Assembly (NCBI GenBank): GCA_903953895.1
Contig: CAJBLH010000070.1
Span: forward strand, 1-64,000
Length of the DNA stretch: 64,000 bases
Direction: 5' to 3'
Source: an uncultured Desulfobacteraceae bacterium
GTDB taxonomy: Bacteria > Desulfobacterota > Desulfobacteria > Desulfobacterales > Desulfatirhabdiaceae
The translations under genes and the position numbers were made by a program. Positions 25,309 to 33,757 of the stretch are shown here, in pieces; within the stretch, counting starts at the first letter, position 1, and every line of letters starts with the position of its first letter. The notes beneath the pieces are model-generated. The model was not told the DNA's origin. It did not search any database and was given only the letters and a program-made list of their open reading frames with translations.

Positions 25309-26781
25309 ATGCTGGAATTAGCTGTTTTTCTCTGCGGGGCAGTGGTGATGGTCATTGAATTGACCGGATCACGGATATTGGCGCCATATCTCGGTACATC
25401 TCTGGTGGTGTGGACGAGCTTGATCGGCATCATTTTGGCATCGCTTAGTATCGGTTACTGGTGGGGAGGCCGACTGGCGGATCGGCGGCCCGAAGCACGG
25501 GTGCTTGCCGGTATCATACTGATGGCGGCCGTTGCCACAGCGCTGGTGACCTTGATTAAAACCGGCGTTCTAGGGGCGCTTCAGGCCCGAACCAGTGGGC
25601 TGCATTCTGCTGCAGTATCGGCTACCATGTTGCTGTTTGCACCGCCATCCATACTGATCGGCATGGTTTCGCCTTTTGCCGTCAGACTCAAGCTGAAAGA
25701 TACCCGGTCAAGCGGCCGAACGGCCGGAGAACTCTATGCCATTTCCACTGTCGGGAGCATCTCCGGAACGTTTCTGGCCGGGTTTGTACTCATCCCAGTA
25801 TTGGGAAGCACCAATATCCTTCTGCTGATGGCGGCGGTTCTGGCAATCGCCTCGCTGCTGGTGGAGCGCAGCCATGTCTGGATGAAAGCGGCGATCTGTG
25901 TGATTTTTCTGATTTTGCTTTTTCTGGTGCTGGATCACGACAAGCGGATGGCTGCCGCGGGTTTTGTGGACGTGGATACGCCTTACAACCGGGTGCTTGT
26001 TTTTAATGGAATGGACCACAACACCGGCCGGGCTATGCGATTGATGTCTACAGGGCCTCACGCCTTTCAGTCGGCCATGTATCCGGATGAGCCTTCCGAA
26101 CTGGCCCTGCCTTATACCCGCTTCTATCGACTGGCCGAGCATTTTTCACCCAAGATGCGGCGAATGCTGGTATTGGGAGGCGGCGGGTTCTCTTTCCCCA
26201 AATATGTACTGGAAAACTATGAGAAAGTATCAGTGGATGTGGTGGAGCTGGATCCGGGTATGACAGCCTTATCCCGAGACCATTTCGGGCTTCGTGATCA
26301 TCCCCGACTGAAAATCATCGAGGAAGACGCCAGGAATTTTCTCAATCGCAATGAGGAAAAATATAACGTTATTCTCTGCGACACATTCAATTCTCATTAT
26401 ACCATTCCGTTTCATCTGACCACACTTGAAACGATGCGTCGCATCAAGTCGTCGATGGCCCAAGACGGCGTCGTCCTGATCAACCTTCTGTCGGCGATTG
26501 AAGGTGAGCGGGGCCGTTTTTTCCGCGCCTTTTACACAACCTGCGCAAACACCTTTCCCAGCGTCATGGCTTTTGCCGTGGACAATCCAGATGACGCTTC
26601 CGGCTGGCAGAATATCATTATTGCGGCGCGTGTTTCTGATGTCGTCCCCCCTGCCCTGAACTCGGACAGCGAAATCGCATCCATGATTGCCAAAAGGATC
26701 AGAACACCGTTGGCACTTGATCTACCGATTCTGACCGATGATTTCGCACCAGTGGAACGGTATGTGTCTTCTGCCTGGTAG
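25309..26781 (+). CDS. Membrane protein with spermidine-synthase-like domain
   Basis: 490 residues. The first 215 or so carry seven or eight membrane helices (MLELAVFLCGAVVMVIELTG at the start). The soluble C-terminal half has a spermidine-synthase-type Rossmann fold: MLVLGGGGFSFPKYVLENY, then VVELDPGMTALSRDHFGL, then IIEEDARNFLNRN and VILCDTFNSHYTIPFHLTT. True spermidine synthases have D(A/S)(S/T)DP in the last segment; here it is DTFNS, so the aminopropyl-acceptor site is altered. Fused forms of this sort are widespread and of unproven function. Confidence 0.83.
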   Translation: MLELAVFLCGAVVMVIELTGSRILAPYLGTSLVVWTSLIGIILASLSIGYWWGGRLADRRPEARVLAGIILMAAVATALVTLIKTGVLGALQARTSGLHSAAVSATMLLFAPPSILIGMVSPFAVRLKLKDTRSSGRTAGELYAISTVGSISGTFLAGFVLIPVLGSTNILLLMAAVLAIASLLVERSHVWMKAAICVIFLILLFLVLDHDKRMAAAGFVDVDTPYNRVLVFNGMDHNTGRAMRLMSTGPHAFQSAMYPDEPSELALPYTRFYRLAEHFSPKMRRMLVLGGGGFSFPKYVLENYEKVSVDVVELDPGMTALSRDHFGLRDHPRLKIIEEDARNFLNRNEEKYNVILCDTFNSHYTIPFHLTTLETMRRIKSSMAQDGVVLINLLSAIEGERGRFFRAFYTTCANTFPSVMAFAVDNPDDASGWQNIIIAARVSDVVPPALNSDSEIASMIAKRIRTPLALDLPILTDDFAPVERYVSSAW

Positions 26782-26823
26782 GGTGATCAACAGGATATTT
26801 TCCAATCAGTAAAGGAGTGTTTG

Positions 26824-27216
26824 ATGAAAAAATTGCTGGTGTCTTTTGCAGCAGGTTGTGTCGGGGCTCTGGCAAGCTGTTTAACTATGTGGTTTTTCGG
26901 TCGGCAGGGAATCCCCCGTATGATCGGTGTCTTCATGTCGCCGGCGTTAAGTCCGGACTGGCTGTATCCACGGATTGTGTGGGGTGGGTTGTGGGGAGTG
27001 CTCTTTGTTCTGCCGATGTTCGGTTCACGGTTCTTGATAAAAGGCAGTGTTTTAAGCCTGTTTCCAACAGCAGTTCAACTCTTTATCATCTTTCCGTTTG
27101 TTTCCCATAAAGGTATTGCAGGAATCAAACTCGGTATCTATACACCGGTATGTATTTTGTTTTTCAATTGGGTATGGGGCGTGGTTACCGCGGTGACAAT
27201 CCGATTGGCCAAATAG
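26824..27216 (+). CDS. Small membrane protein of unknown function
   Basis: 130 residues. ATG 26824 was preferred to the in-frame TTG at 26821 because AAAGGAG precedes it. Four hydrophobic helices: LLVSFAAGCVGALASCLTMW, IVWGGLWGVLFVLPMF, VLSLFPTAVQLFIIFPFV and PVCILFFNWVWGVVTAVTI. The pattern looks like a small uncharacterised membrane-protein family. It ends before a bidirectional terminator. Confidence 0.7.
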   Translation: MKKLLVSFAAGCVGALASCLTMWFFGRQGIPRMIGVFMSPALSPDWLYPRIVWGGLWGVLFVLPMFGSRFLIKGSVLSLFPTAVQLFIIFPFVSHKGIAGIKLGIYTPVCILFFNWVWGVVTAVTIRLAK

Positions 27217-27263
27217 CCCTGATTCAATAGTCACTTGATTAGATGCGATTCCCCTTTTTGAGA

Positions 27264-27302
27264 GCGGGGATTTTCAGGCGTGTATGCACGAAAAATCCCC
27301 GC
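27264..27302. terminator. Bidirectional terminator between convergent genes
   Basis: GCGGGGATTTTC at 27264-27275 pairs with GAAAAATCCCCGC at 27290-27302 across a 14-base loop. It lies between the ends of a plus-strand gene (27216) and a minus-strand gene (27311). The A/T stretches within the arms could serve as the U-rich part in either direction. Confidence 0.65.
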
Positions 27303-27310
27303 CTATCTGT

Positions 27311-27517
27311 CTACTGTTTCAGTTCTTGATATTTTCCATGCCAGGCGCATTGATTGCAGAAAGTTTCTGTATCGGCATCGATCAGCGGTGCTAGAGAAGC
27401 ATCAACATCCGGATCGAAACAGATCGATCCATCTCTGCAACGGAAGGCATATGTTTCGTATGCATCTTCCACGTCCTTGATAAAAAAATGCTCAGAGCGG
27501 CAAAGAGGGCATTTCAT
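27311..27517 (-). CDS. Small four-cysteine (zinc-ribbon-like) protein
   Basis: 68 residues from ATG 27517. It has an N-terminal MKCPLCRSEHFFIKD and a C-terminal FCNQCAWHGKYQ, the two CxxC pairs of a zinc ribbon, with a Cys pair CRDGSIC between. It starts 17 bases after the rubrerythrin stop. There is no strong Shine-Dalgarno, so it is likely translated by coupling. It may be a redox-stress accessory protein by context. Confidence 0.62.
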   Translation of the reverse strand: MKCPLCRSEHFFIKDVEDAYETYAFRCRDGSICFDPDVDASLAPLIDADTETFCNQCAWHGKYQELKQ

Positions 27518-27534
27518 ATGAGTCACCGTATCAT

Positions 27535-28029
27535 TTAATCCACCTTGGCAAATGCCTTGGCTTTCGCCTTGCAGACAGGGCAAGTGTCGGGGGGTTCGTT
27601 TTCACAGGTGTATCCGCATACGGAACAGACATAATAATCCACCATCTCCTGATTACTCAGGTTATCGAGTGCTTTCTGGTAGAGGGCTGCATGAATTTTT
27701 TCCACTTCATTGGCATAGGTAAAAGATCGAACCGCATTTTTATCTCCTTCTGCCTCCGCGATTTTGATCATTTCAGGATACATGGACGTAAACTCGTGGG
27801 TTTCACCGGCCAGGGCGGCTTTCAGATTTTCTGCCGTGGTATTGACGCCTCCCACCGTTTTGAGGTGGCTGTGGGCATGGATGGTTTCCGCATCGGCTGC
27901 GGCCCTGAAGAGTCTGGCTGCACGGGGAAATCCTTCTTTGTCGGCCTGTTTGGCGAATGCAAGGTATTTTCTGTTGGCTTGGGACTCTCCTGCAAAAGCG
28001 TCCATCAAATTTTTTTCTGTTTGACTCAT
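27535..28029 (-). CDS. Rubrerythrin
   Basis: 164 residues; ATG 28029 with AAGGAGAT upstream. An N-terminal ferritin-like four-helix domain carries the di-iron ligands (FAGESQANRKYL, ETIHAHSH, GETHEF, EVEKIH). A C-terminal rubredoxin-like [Fe(SCys)4] domain follows (YYVCSVCGYTCENEPPDTCPVCKA). It reduces hydrogen peroxide with electrons from rubredoxin/NADH, protecting anaerobes from oxygen. It sits directly after a PerR-type regulator. Confidence 0.95.
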   Translation of the reverse strand: MSQTEKNLMDAFAGESQANRKYLAFAKQADKEGFPRAARLFRAAADAETIHAHSHLKTVGGVNTTAENLKAALAGETHEFTSMYPEMIKIAEAEGDKNAVRSFTYANEVEKIHAALYQKALDNLSNQEMVDYYVCSVCGYTCENEPPDTCPVCKAKAKAFAKVD

Positions 28030-28061
28030 GACATCTCCTTTTAAAGTGTGTTGTAATTCAG

Positions 28062-28514
28062 TTAATGTGAATGCTCCGACGTTTTCTGACATTTCGGGCA
28101 TATTCCAAAAAAATCAAGACGATGGGAGAGGATTTGATAGCCCGTCTCTTCAGCAAGCTCCCAAGACAAGGCGGTGAGCGAGGAAAGATCCGGATCGGTA
28201 ATCGATTTGCATTTTACGCACATGATATGCGGGTGGGGATGGGGATTTTTTCCATCGTAGCGGTTCGTTTCATCTCCGAAGCCTATCTCCATGACCTCTC
28301 CAAGCTCTTTCAACAATGAAACCGTCTTGTAAACCGTGGCCAGGCTCGTTGTGGAAAAACGTTTGGTGACTTCGCAATGGATTTGTTCCACGCCGGGGTG
28401 GTCACAACTGTTTGCCAGTATCTCGACAATGGCGATCCGCTGCGGGGTGAGCCTGAAGCCTTTATCTTTCAACACATCAACCATATGTTCGAGCCTGGTC
28501 TCGCCTGTATTCAT
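28062..28514 (-). CDS. Fur-family regulator, probably PerR
   Basis: 150 residues. Winged-helix N-domain: LKDKGFRLTPQRIAIVEIL with the recognition region SLATVYKTVSLL. The C-domain has the metal-binding HPHPHIMCVKCK and the second structural CPKC pair near the end. Being 33 bases ahead of rubrerythrin on the same strand points to the peroxide-sensing PerR subtype rather than iron-sensing Fur. That choice is inferred from context. Confidence 0.85.
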   Translation of the reverse strand: MNTGETRLEHMVDVLKDKGFRLTPQRIAIVEILANSCDHPGVEQIHCEVTKRFSTTSLATVYKTVSLLKELGEVMEIGFGDETNRYDGKNPHPHPHIMCVKCKSITDPDLSSLTALSWELAEETGYQILSHRLDFFGICPKCQKTSEHSH

Positions 28515-28539
28515 AATTTGACTCCCGAAGTTTTCCGGA

Positions 28540-28896
28540 TCAATTCATCAGTTCGTTTTGAAGCCACTCTTTCACCGGACCCTCTATGGCATAGACACCT
28601 TTATTGAATGCCACGGATTTTTGAAAAATCTCCCTGATCTTGTCGGGAAGCTCAAATTCGGCCAGTTCAACCGCTTCTTCCGAATTTCTGCGGATCAGAT
28701 AAACAATAGGGGCTTTTCCCCAGTTGTTGACCACGAAATAATGACTGACATCATTTTTTGAACGGATGAGATTGACGCCGTGAGCCCAGTTATTTCCCCA
28801 TTCAAGGTATAAAACAACCGCCTCTTCCGGTGTCATCTGCCAGTCGATGGCATTCATCAATTTTAAATCCTGGCGGATATCGTTCAGTTTCATCAT
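28540..28896 (-). CDS. Small protein like the DVU0772 group of sulfate reducers
   Basis: 118 residues; the first ATG at 28896 has AAGGAGG eight bases upstream. The protein opens MMKLNDIRQDLKLMNAIDWQMTPEEAV, then LEWGNNWAHG, and ends in a helical region with LPDKIREIFQKSVAFNKGVY. I recall similar proteins annotated as the DVU0772 family in sulfate reducers; this is from memory, with moderate confidence. No motif reveals a function. It lies just upstream of, and probably with, the PerR-rubrerythrin genes. Confidence 0.62.
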   Translation of the reverse strand: MMKLNDIRQDLKLMNAIDWQMTPEEAVVLYLEWGNNWAHGVNLIRSKNDVSHYFVVNNWGKAPIVYLIRRNSEEAVELAEFELPDKIREIFQKSVAFNKGVYAIEGPVKEWLQNELMN

Positions 28897-29198
28897 ATAG
28901 GCTTCCTCCTTAAAAAAGGTTTCAGACGGATCAGATACACATACCCCAAATTCGATGAAACTTTATAAAATATGTCAGTTGCTTTGTCAATAGATTATTA
29001 TATGATAATTGTTATTTAATAATAAATAAAATTCTCATTATTGAGGATTGATGTCACCCCCACATGTGAAAATGAAGGGCAGGCCCAGCCCCCTCCATCC
29101 CCAATGATGATCATTCACCTTTTTTCTTTGACACTGGACCGAGCAGGTCTTAAGGTGAAAATCAAAGAAATAGCCGAGCCGAGAACAGAGGGGGCAGC
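28897..29198. other. Divergent AT-rich promoter region
   Basis: 302 bases between the minus-strand PerR/rubrerythrin unit and the plus-strand HD-GYP gene. It is very AT-rich at 28960-29040 and holds the dyad described separately. No gene is seen. Confidence 0.5.
28994..29023. promoter_or_regulatory. AT-rich dyad resembling a Fur/PerR operator
   Basis: ATTATTA at 28994-29000 and TAATAAT at 29017-29023 flank TGATAATTGTTATT. The block resembles the A/T-rich inverted repeats bound by Fur and PerR. It lies about 100 bases upstream of the operon containing the PerR-like gene. Assigned by resemblance and position only. Confidence 0.4.
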
Positions 29199-30281
29199 AT
29201 GAATCCAAATTCCGTAGGGAAAACTCCGTGTATTCTGATTGTGGATGATGAACCGGATATCCGAAACATATTCCAGAAAGGCATTCAGAATGTCAGTTAT
29301 ACCTGCCTTACGGCCAATGGCGCCGATGAGGCACTGGAAATTCTTCAGATGCAACATGTCGATGTGGTGGTTTCGGATATCAACATGCCGGAAATGAACG
29401 GTCTTGAGCTGATCAAGGTCATCAAGGAGCGGCATGACTCAGATGTCATCATCATGACAGGCTACATCGAGGATTTTACTTATGAAGAGATTATCGGACG
29501 TGGCGCCAGCGATTTCATTCAGAAACCAGTCCGGATTTCGGAATTCATCGCCCGGCTGAAACGGGTGATCTTCGAACGGGAGACATTGGCCCAGCGGGAC
29601 AAGGCTGCAGAGAGCCTGAGACTGAACCTGGAGAAATTCCAGCGCGCCATGGATGGCATCATTCACGCGATTTCACTTACCGTGGAGTTGCGTGATCCTT
29701 ATACTGCCGGTCATCAGCAGCGGGTGTCCGATCTGGCTGCCGCCATTGCCATGGATATGGGTCTTGCAGCGGACCGCGTTTACGGACTGCGCATGGCCAG
29801 CAGCATTCACGATCTCGGAAAGATCACCATCCCTTCCGAAATTCTCTGCAAACCCGGTCCCCTCGGCCGTCTGGAATACGAATTGATCAAGAATCATGTT
29901 CAGGCCGGCTACGATATCCTCAAAAAAATCGAATTTCCATGGCCTCTGGCCGAGATTATTCTTCAGCACCACGAACGCATGGACGGCTCCGGATACCCGC
30001 ACGCACTCAAAGGTGAAAGGATTCTTCTGGAAGCCCGGATTCTGGCCGTATCGGATGTGTTCGAGACCATGTCTTCACATCGGCCTTACCGGCCGGCTCT
30101 GGGGCTGAACCGGGCCATCGAAGAGCTTGTCCATAACAAGGGAAGGCTGTACGATACGGCGGTGGCGGAAACCTGCCTGAAATTGATTGTTGAAAAGGGG
30201 TTCCGTTTTGGGGATAATCGGGGCAGTTTCGAGGAACCTAACGGCCAACTCAGCCTCGAACAGCGGCTGTTTCCGGATTAG
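29199..30281 (+). CDS. Response regulator with HD-GYP phosphodiesterase domain
   Basis: 360 residues. REC domain 1-125 (CILIVDDEPD, phospho-Asp in VVVSDINMPEMNG, Thr in VIIMTGY, Lys in DFIQKPV). A coiled linker is followed by an HD-GYP domain at about 150-330: TAGHQQRVSDLA, SSIHDLGKITIP (HD), HHERMDGSGYPHAL (with GYP). HD-GYP proteins hydrolyse cyclic-di-GMP. The partner histidine kinase is not adjacent. Confidence 0.93.
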   Translation: MNPNSVGKTPCILIVDDEPDIRNIFQKGIQNVSYTCLTANGADEALEILQMQHVDVVVSDINMPEMNGLELIKVIKERHDSDVIIMTGYIEDFTYEEIIGRGASDFIQKPVRISEFIARLKRVIFERETLAQRDKAAESLRLNLEKFQRAMDGIIHAISLTVELRDPYTAGHQQRVSDLAAAIAMDMGLAADRVYGLRMASSIHDLGKITIPSEILCKPGPLGRLEYELIKNHVQAGYDILKKIEFPWPLAEIILQHHERMDGSGYPHALKGERILLEARILAVSDVFETMSSHRPYRPALGLNRAIEELVHNKGRLYDTAVAETCLKLIVEKGFRFGDNRGSFEEPNGQLSLEQRLFPD

Positions 30282-30296
30282 GTGATTTTTCGGAAA

Positions 30297-32939
30297 TCAT
30301 TCCATTTCCCCTTTTTGCATTTCAGTCTGCCGATCTGCACTTTCCTGCATCAGGGTATCGATATCTTTTCTGATTTTATTACCATAATAATTCACCGATC
30401 CGGCATTGGCCATGATCATGTCCAACTGGCGAGTGTGAAGGGTCAGATATCCGAGGATTTCCATCTGTTTTTTCATGTGGGCCATATCGTGGTTTTCAAG
30501 CCGGGAGGCCAGGTGATCTTCCTTGATTTGAACCCGAAAACCCAGCTCTTCCAGAATGTCCTTGATGAAACGAACGCGCCCCAGCCTGCGGGAGGTGTCG
30601 GCAGCCCCGCCTTTGAATTGAAAACTGATGTAATTTTCCCGGGGCCTTTCGCTGATCAGCGCTTCGATTGTTGAAAAATGATAGCCGAGCCTGGAACTCA
30701 GGCTGCAATAATGCTTTGAAATCATAAAATAATTTCGCTCAGCATACGCAGATCGCACGCCGGGCGTCAAGGCCGTATTTGTGGTGGATTGGTACATCAC
30801 CGACAGCATCCCCTTTCTGTCCATGGCCGGCGGCCCGTCCCAGGGAATGGCGATAAAGCCCTTCCAGAAAGCTTGCATGGGAATGGAGTCGATGTTGTCC
30901 AGGGTCACATATTTTCCCGGTACCTCTTCCTTGAAGCCGTCATCCAGATTCAGCACCCACCATTGCATGGGAACCCGGTAATGGAGCTGTTTGCTGGATC
31001 GTTCTGAAAAATTGTGATCTTTTCCAAAATCAAACATTTCGGTGACGGATTTTTCATGAATGAAGCGGGTGATATCGTGAAACGTGATGCAGTTGGCAGG
31101 CTTGAACTCGCGGGAATCCGGGTCTAATAAGTGAAGTGGAATGATGTGGCTGCCGATATGCTTCAGTATCTCATGCACCGGGCTGCCTTCCATGAGGTGG
31201 GTACGACTGGCCCCTGACCTGGAGAGAAGATCGGGGATCAGCCCGTCATAGACCGCTTGGCAGGAGGCATCCACGGTGATCACCTGGCCCTGCTTGAAAA
31301 TATTTGAGGCATCCGGTATGCCAAACAATGCCGGTACTCCGAATTCTCTGGCCACATTGGCCAGATGCCCGGCAAATCCGCCCTGTTCTGTAATCACGGC
31401 GGCGGCTCGGTTTAAAAGAGACGCCCACCGGGGAAGGGCCTGGCGTGCAACCAGGACTGCGCCTTCCGGAAAGGCCAGCACGTCAACACCCCGGTCTCCG
31501 AGGTAGACAGGTCCGCTGCCTGCGCCGGGGCTTGCCGTGATGCCGCCGCCTGCAATCAGGCGCTGTCGGAGTTCAGGGTCGGATGCTGCTGTTTCAGCTT
31601 CCCCCGTTTGAATCTGTTTCAGCGGACGACATTGCAGAATAAGAATCGCCCCGCTTCCGGCGATGGCCCATTCGATGTCTTGGGGCATACCGTAGTGATT
31701 TTCAATGCGAATAGCGATCTCAGCGAGTTGCCGGGCCTGATCATCCGTCAGGCAGGGAAGAAGGCTCTCTGCTTCTGTCAGGTCCATACGACAGACGCCT
31801 TCCTGAGGATAGCAGACAAATTTTCGCTCTTTGAGGCTGATCATCCTCTGCTCGATCGACATGGGAGTTTGCCTGGAGACCACAAAAAGGTCGCAGGCCA
31901 CGCTGCCGTCCACCACCGATTTGGGAAGCCCCCACACAGCATTGATAAAAACGCGATCATCCCGATGGGTGACCGGGCTCCGGGAATAGATAACCCCGCC
32001 GGAGACCGCATCCACCATGACCAGACACCCGACGCACATCAGGATGTCTTCGTCCCGAAATCCCTTGTTGATGCGGTAAGTAATGGCCTGAAGACTGTAT
32101 TTGCTGGCAACCACTTCCTTGTAGGCCTGAAAAACGTGCTCGTAACTAACATTCAGCTCCGATCGGTACTGGCCGGCAAAAGAGCTGCCTTCTGCGTCTT
32201 CTCCGAGTGCGCTGCTGCGAAGCGCCACCGTAATCTTACCGCCGTTTTCAGCCTCCAGGTCTTCCCATGCGCCGCGAATGGCTTCTTCGAGATCATCTGG
32301 AATTCGGGAGCGGATCACCAGTTGCTGAATTTCGGCGCTGAACGAGTAGAGATCCTCGATGTCGTCGGAATCGATGGATTGAAGCTTGCGGTCTATTTCC
32401 ACCTGAAGACTGTTGTAGTCCATAAAACGCTTGAAGGCCGAAGACGTTATCACGAAACCCGCAGGAACTTTCAGATGAATGCGGTTCTTGACTTCGCCGA
32501 GATTGGCCATTTTGTTGCCCGCAACTTCGGCACTCTCCTTATCCAGGGCATTCAGGGGCAGAATCATCCGACTGGTCGGCAGTGCTCTGGTTTGCTTGAG
32601 GATGGCATTCACGGTTTTTTCGATGGCATTGAATCGGGTGTTGAGTTCCGCATATTTGCCGGGCGCCAGATGATGAAGGCTCTGGATCATGCGAAACACG
32701 TTTACGGAAACGGATGTGGCGTTGGACCGGATGAAGGACATGTCATAGGGTCGATCTCCGCGAAGGGCCTGTTCCAAATCAGCCATGACTTCGAGGGAGC
32801 GGTTGTTGGCGCTTAACAGGAGCTTGAAATTGTGATACCGCTCTTTGAAAGCGACGCGAAGTTCTTCAATATTTTCGGGGTCTTCGGGCTGAGTGTCGGA
32901 AGAAAACAGATTCTTGAAGAAATGACGGATTTTTTTCAT
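30297..32939 (-). CDS. PEP-synthase/PPDK-like enzyme with extra C-terminal region
   Basis: 880 residues from ATG 32939. The earlier ATG gives a non-homologous stretch; no strong Shine-Dalgarno precedes either. Residues about 130-460 are a PPDK_N ATP-grasp domain (ALDKESAEVAGNKMANLGEV, then TVALRSSALGEDAEGSSFAGQY, then QDIEWAIAGSGAILILQCRPLK). A PEP-utiliser swivelling domain follows with the phospho-His: TEQGGFAGHLANVAREFGVPALFG. The catalytic barrel of true PEP synthase is absent; instead about 270 residues of unfamiliar sequence follow (YYGNKIRKDIDTLMQE at the end). ATP/His phosphotransfer seems possible; the product is unknown. It closes the TauE operon. Confidence 0.78.
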   Translation of the reverse strand: MKKIRHFFKNLFSSDTQPEDPENIEELRVAFKERYHNFKLLLSANNRSLEVMADLEQALRGDRPYDMSFIRSNATSVSVNVFRMIQSLHHLAPGKYAELNTRFNAIEKTVNAILKQTRALPTSRMILPLNALDKESAEVAGNKMANLGEVKNRIHLKVPAGFVITSSAFKRFMDYNSLQVEIDRKLQSIDSDDIEDLYSFSAEIQQLVIRSRIPDDLEEAIRGAWEDLEAENGGKITVALRSSALGEDAEGSSFAGQYRSELNVSYEHVFQAYKEVVASKYSLQAITYRINKGFRDEDILMCVGCLVMVDAVSGGVIYSRSPVTHRDDRVFINAVWGLPKSVVDGSVACDLFVVSRQTPMSIEQRMISLKERKFVCYPQEGVCRMDLTEAESLLPCLTDDQARQLAEIAIRIENHYGMPQDIEWAIAGSGAILILQCRPLKQIQTGEAETAASDPELRQRLIAGGGITASPGAGSGPVYLGDRGVDVLAFPEGAVLVARQALPRWASLLNRAAAVITEQGGFAGHLANVAREFGVPALFGIPDASNIFKQGQVITVDASCQAVYDGLIPDLLSRSGASRTHLMEGSPVHEILKHIGSHIIPLHLLDPDSREFKPANCITFHDITRFIHEKSVTEMFDFGKDHNFSERSSKQLHYRVPMQWWVLNLDDGFKEEVPGKYVTLDNIDSIPMQAFWKGFIAIPWDGPPAMDRKGMLSVMYQSTTNTALTPGVRSAYAERNYFMISKHYCSLSSRLGYHFSTIEALISERPRENYISFQFKGGAADTSRRLGRVRFIKDILEELGFRVQIKEDHLASRLENHDMAHMKKQMEILGYLTLHTRQLDMIMANAGSVNYYGNKIRKDIDTLMQESADRQTEMQKGEME

Positions 32940-33070
32940 GTATGGGATGTTTCGCAGAGAATGTTCAACCGGTTCAGAAAAGAAATTTCGGGGGGATTTC
33001 AATCGGTTGCAGAAATCCCCCCTGGCCGCCATTTAAAATGGGGGCGTTTGGGTTGACGATGAAAATGAAA

Positions 33071-33757
33071 TCAGTGTTCCAGCTTCAGTCCCCATCCTTC
33101 AAACATGAACAGGATGGAATAGCCGTACCACATAGTGTAAACAACATAAAAAGCCAGTGAAAACACAACGATGCCCCATTTATCCCCAATATTCTGAGGA
33201 TCGACACCGTAGTAGTTATAGGCGCATTCCACCGCTCTTTTGTTGATATCGCCGATAAACTTGGTTTCCGCGAACTTTTTCTGCTTGTTCAGATCCTTGG
33301 TCAGGGCTTTGAGCGCCATCCACCAATTGTATAGGGACAGTCGTTCATCCATGGCGTACTTGGCTTTTACGCCATCGCCTTTATTGTTGAACATCTGATC
33401 CGCGTCATCCAGGCAGTTGGTCAGAATGCTGCCGAGATCCCCACTGACCTTGATTTCCGATCCGGTCACATTAACCAGTGCTCCGGATTTCATGAACAGC
33501 GGAGCGGTTTCCTTGGCCTGTTTCTCATCCTTCATCACCACCGAAGCGGTGATGGCATTTCCAGAAAGTTTGGCGGATTTCTTTTTCAGATCCGGGATGT
33601 AATACGCAGAACCCTTTGAAATGGAATTGTAGAGACCATCGAGATAATTCAGGCCGTTCTGGCCGCCGAAAACAGGTGAGAACAAGATGGCAAGTACTAC
33701 CAGAAAAGCGACCATCAGTCCCACGCCGCTGAAGAATTCTTTTTTGTTATGTAACAT
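33071..33757 (-). CDS. Membrane protein partner of TauE/SafE, unknown family
   Basis: 228 residues. ATG 33757 overlaps the TauE stop as TGATG and has GGGGGAGG upstream, so the two are translationally coupled. One membrane helix near the start (FFSGVGLMVAFLVVLAILF) precedes an extracytoplasmic region of about 160 residues with no recognised motif. A second helix lies near the C-terminus (WGIVVFSLAFYVVYTMWYGY). There are two conserved-looking Cys (ILTNCLDDADQMF; AVECAYNYY). The topology suggests a periplasmic domain held by two helices, a likely subunit of the exporter. Confidence 0.72.
   Translation of the reverse strand: MLHNKKEFFSGVGLMVAFLVVLAILFSPVFGGQNGLNYLDGLYNSISKGSAYYIPDLKKKSAKLSGNAITASVVMKDEKQAKETAPLFMKSGALVNVTGSEIKVSGDLGSILTNCLDDADQMFNNKGDGVKAKYAMDERLSLYNWWMALKALTKDLNKQKKFAETKFIGDINKRAVECAYNYYGVDPQNIGDKWGIVVFSLAFYVVYTMWYGYSILFMFEGWGLKLEH

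Noticed and set aside
27052-27234. Minus-strand frame overlapping the small membrane protein
   Set aside because: Antisense to a gene with a good ribosome site and four clean membrane helices; nothing supports it.
31608-32816. 402-residue plus-strand frame antisense to the PEP-synthase-like gene
   Set aside because: The minus-strand frame has clear ATP-grasp and phospho-His motifs; this frame has none and is an antisense shadow.
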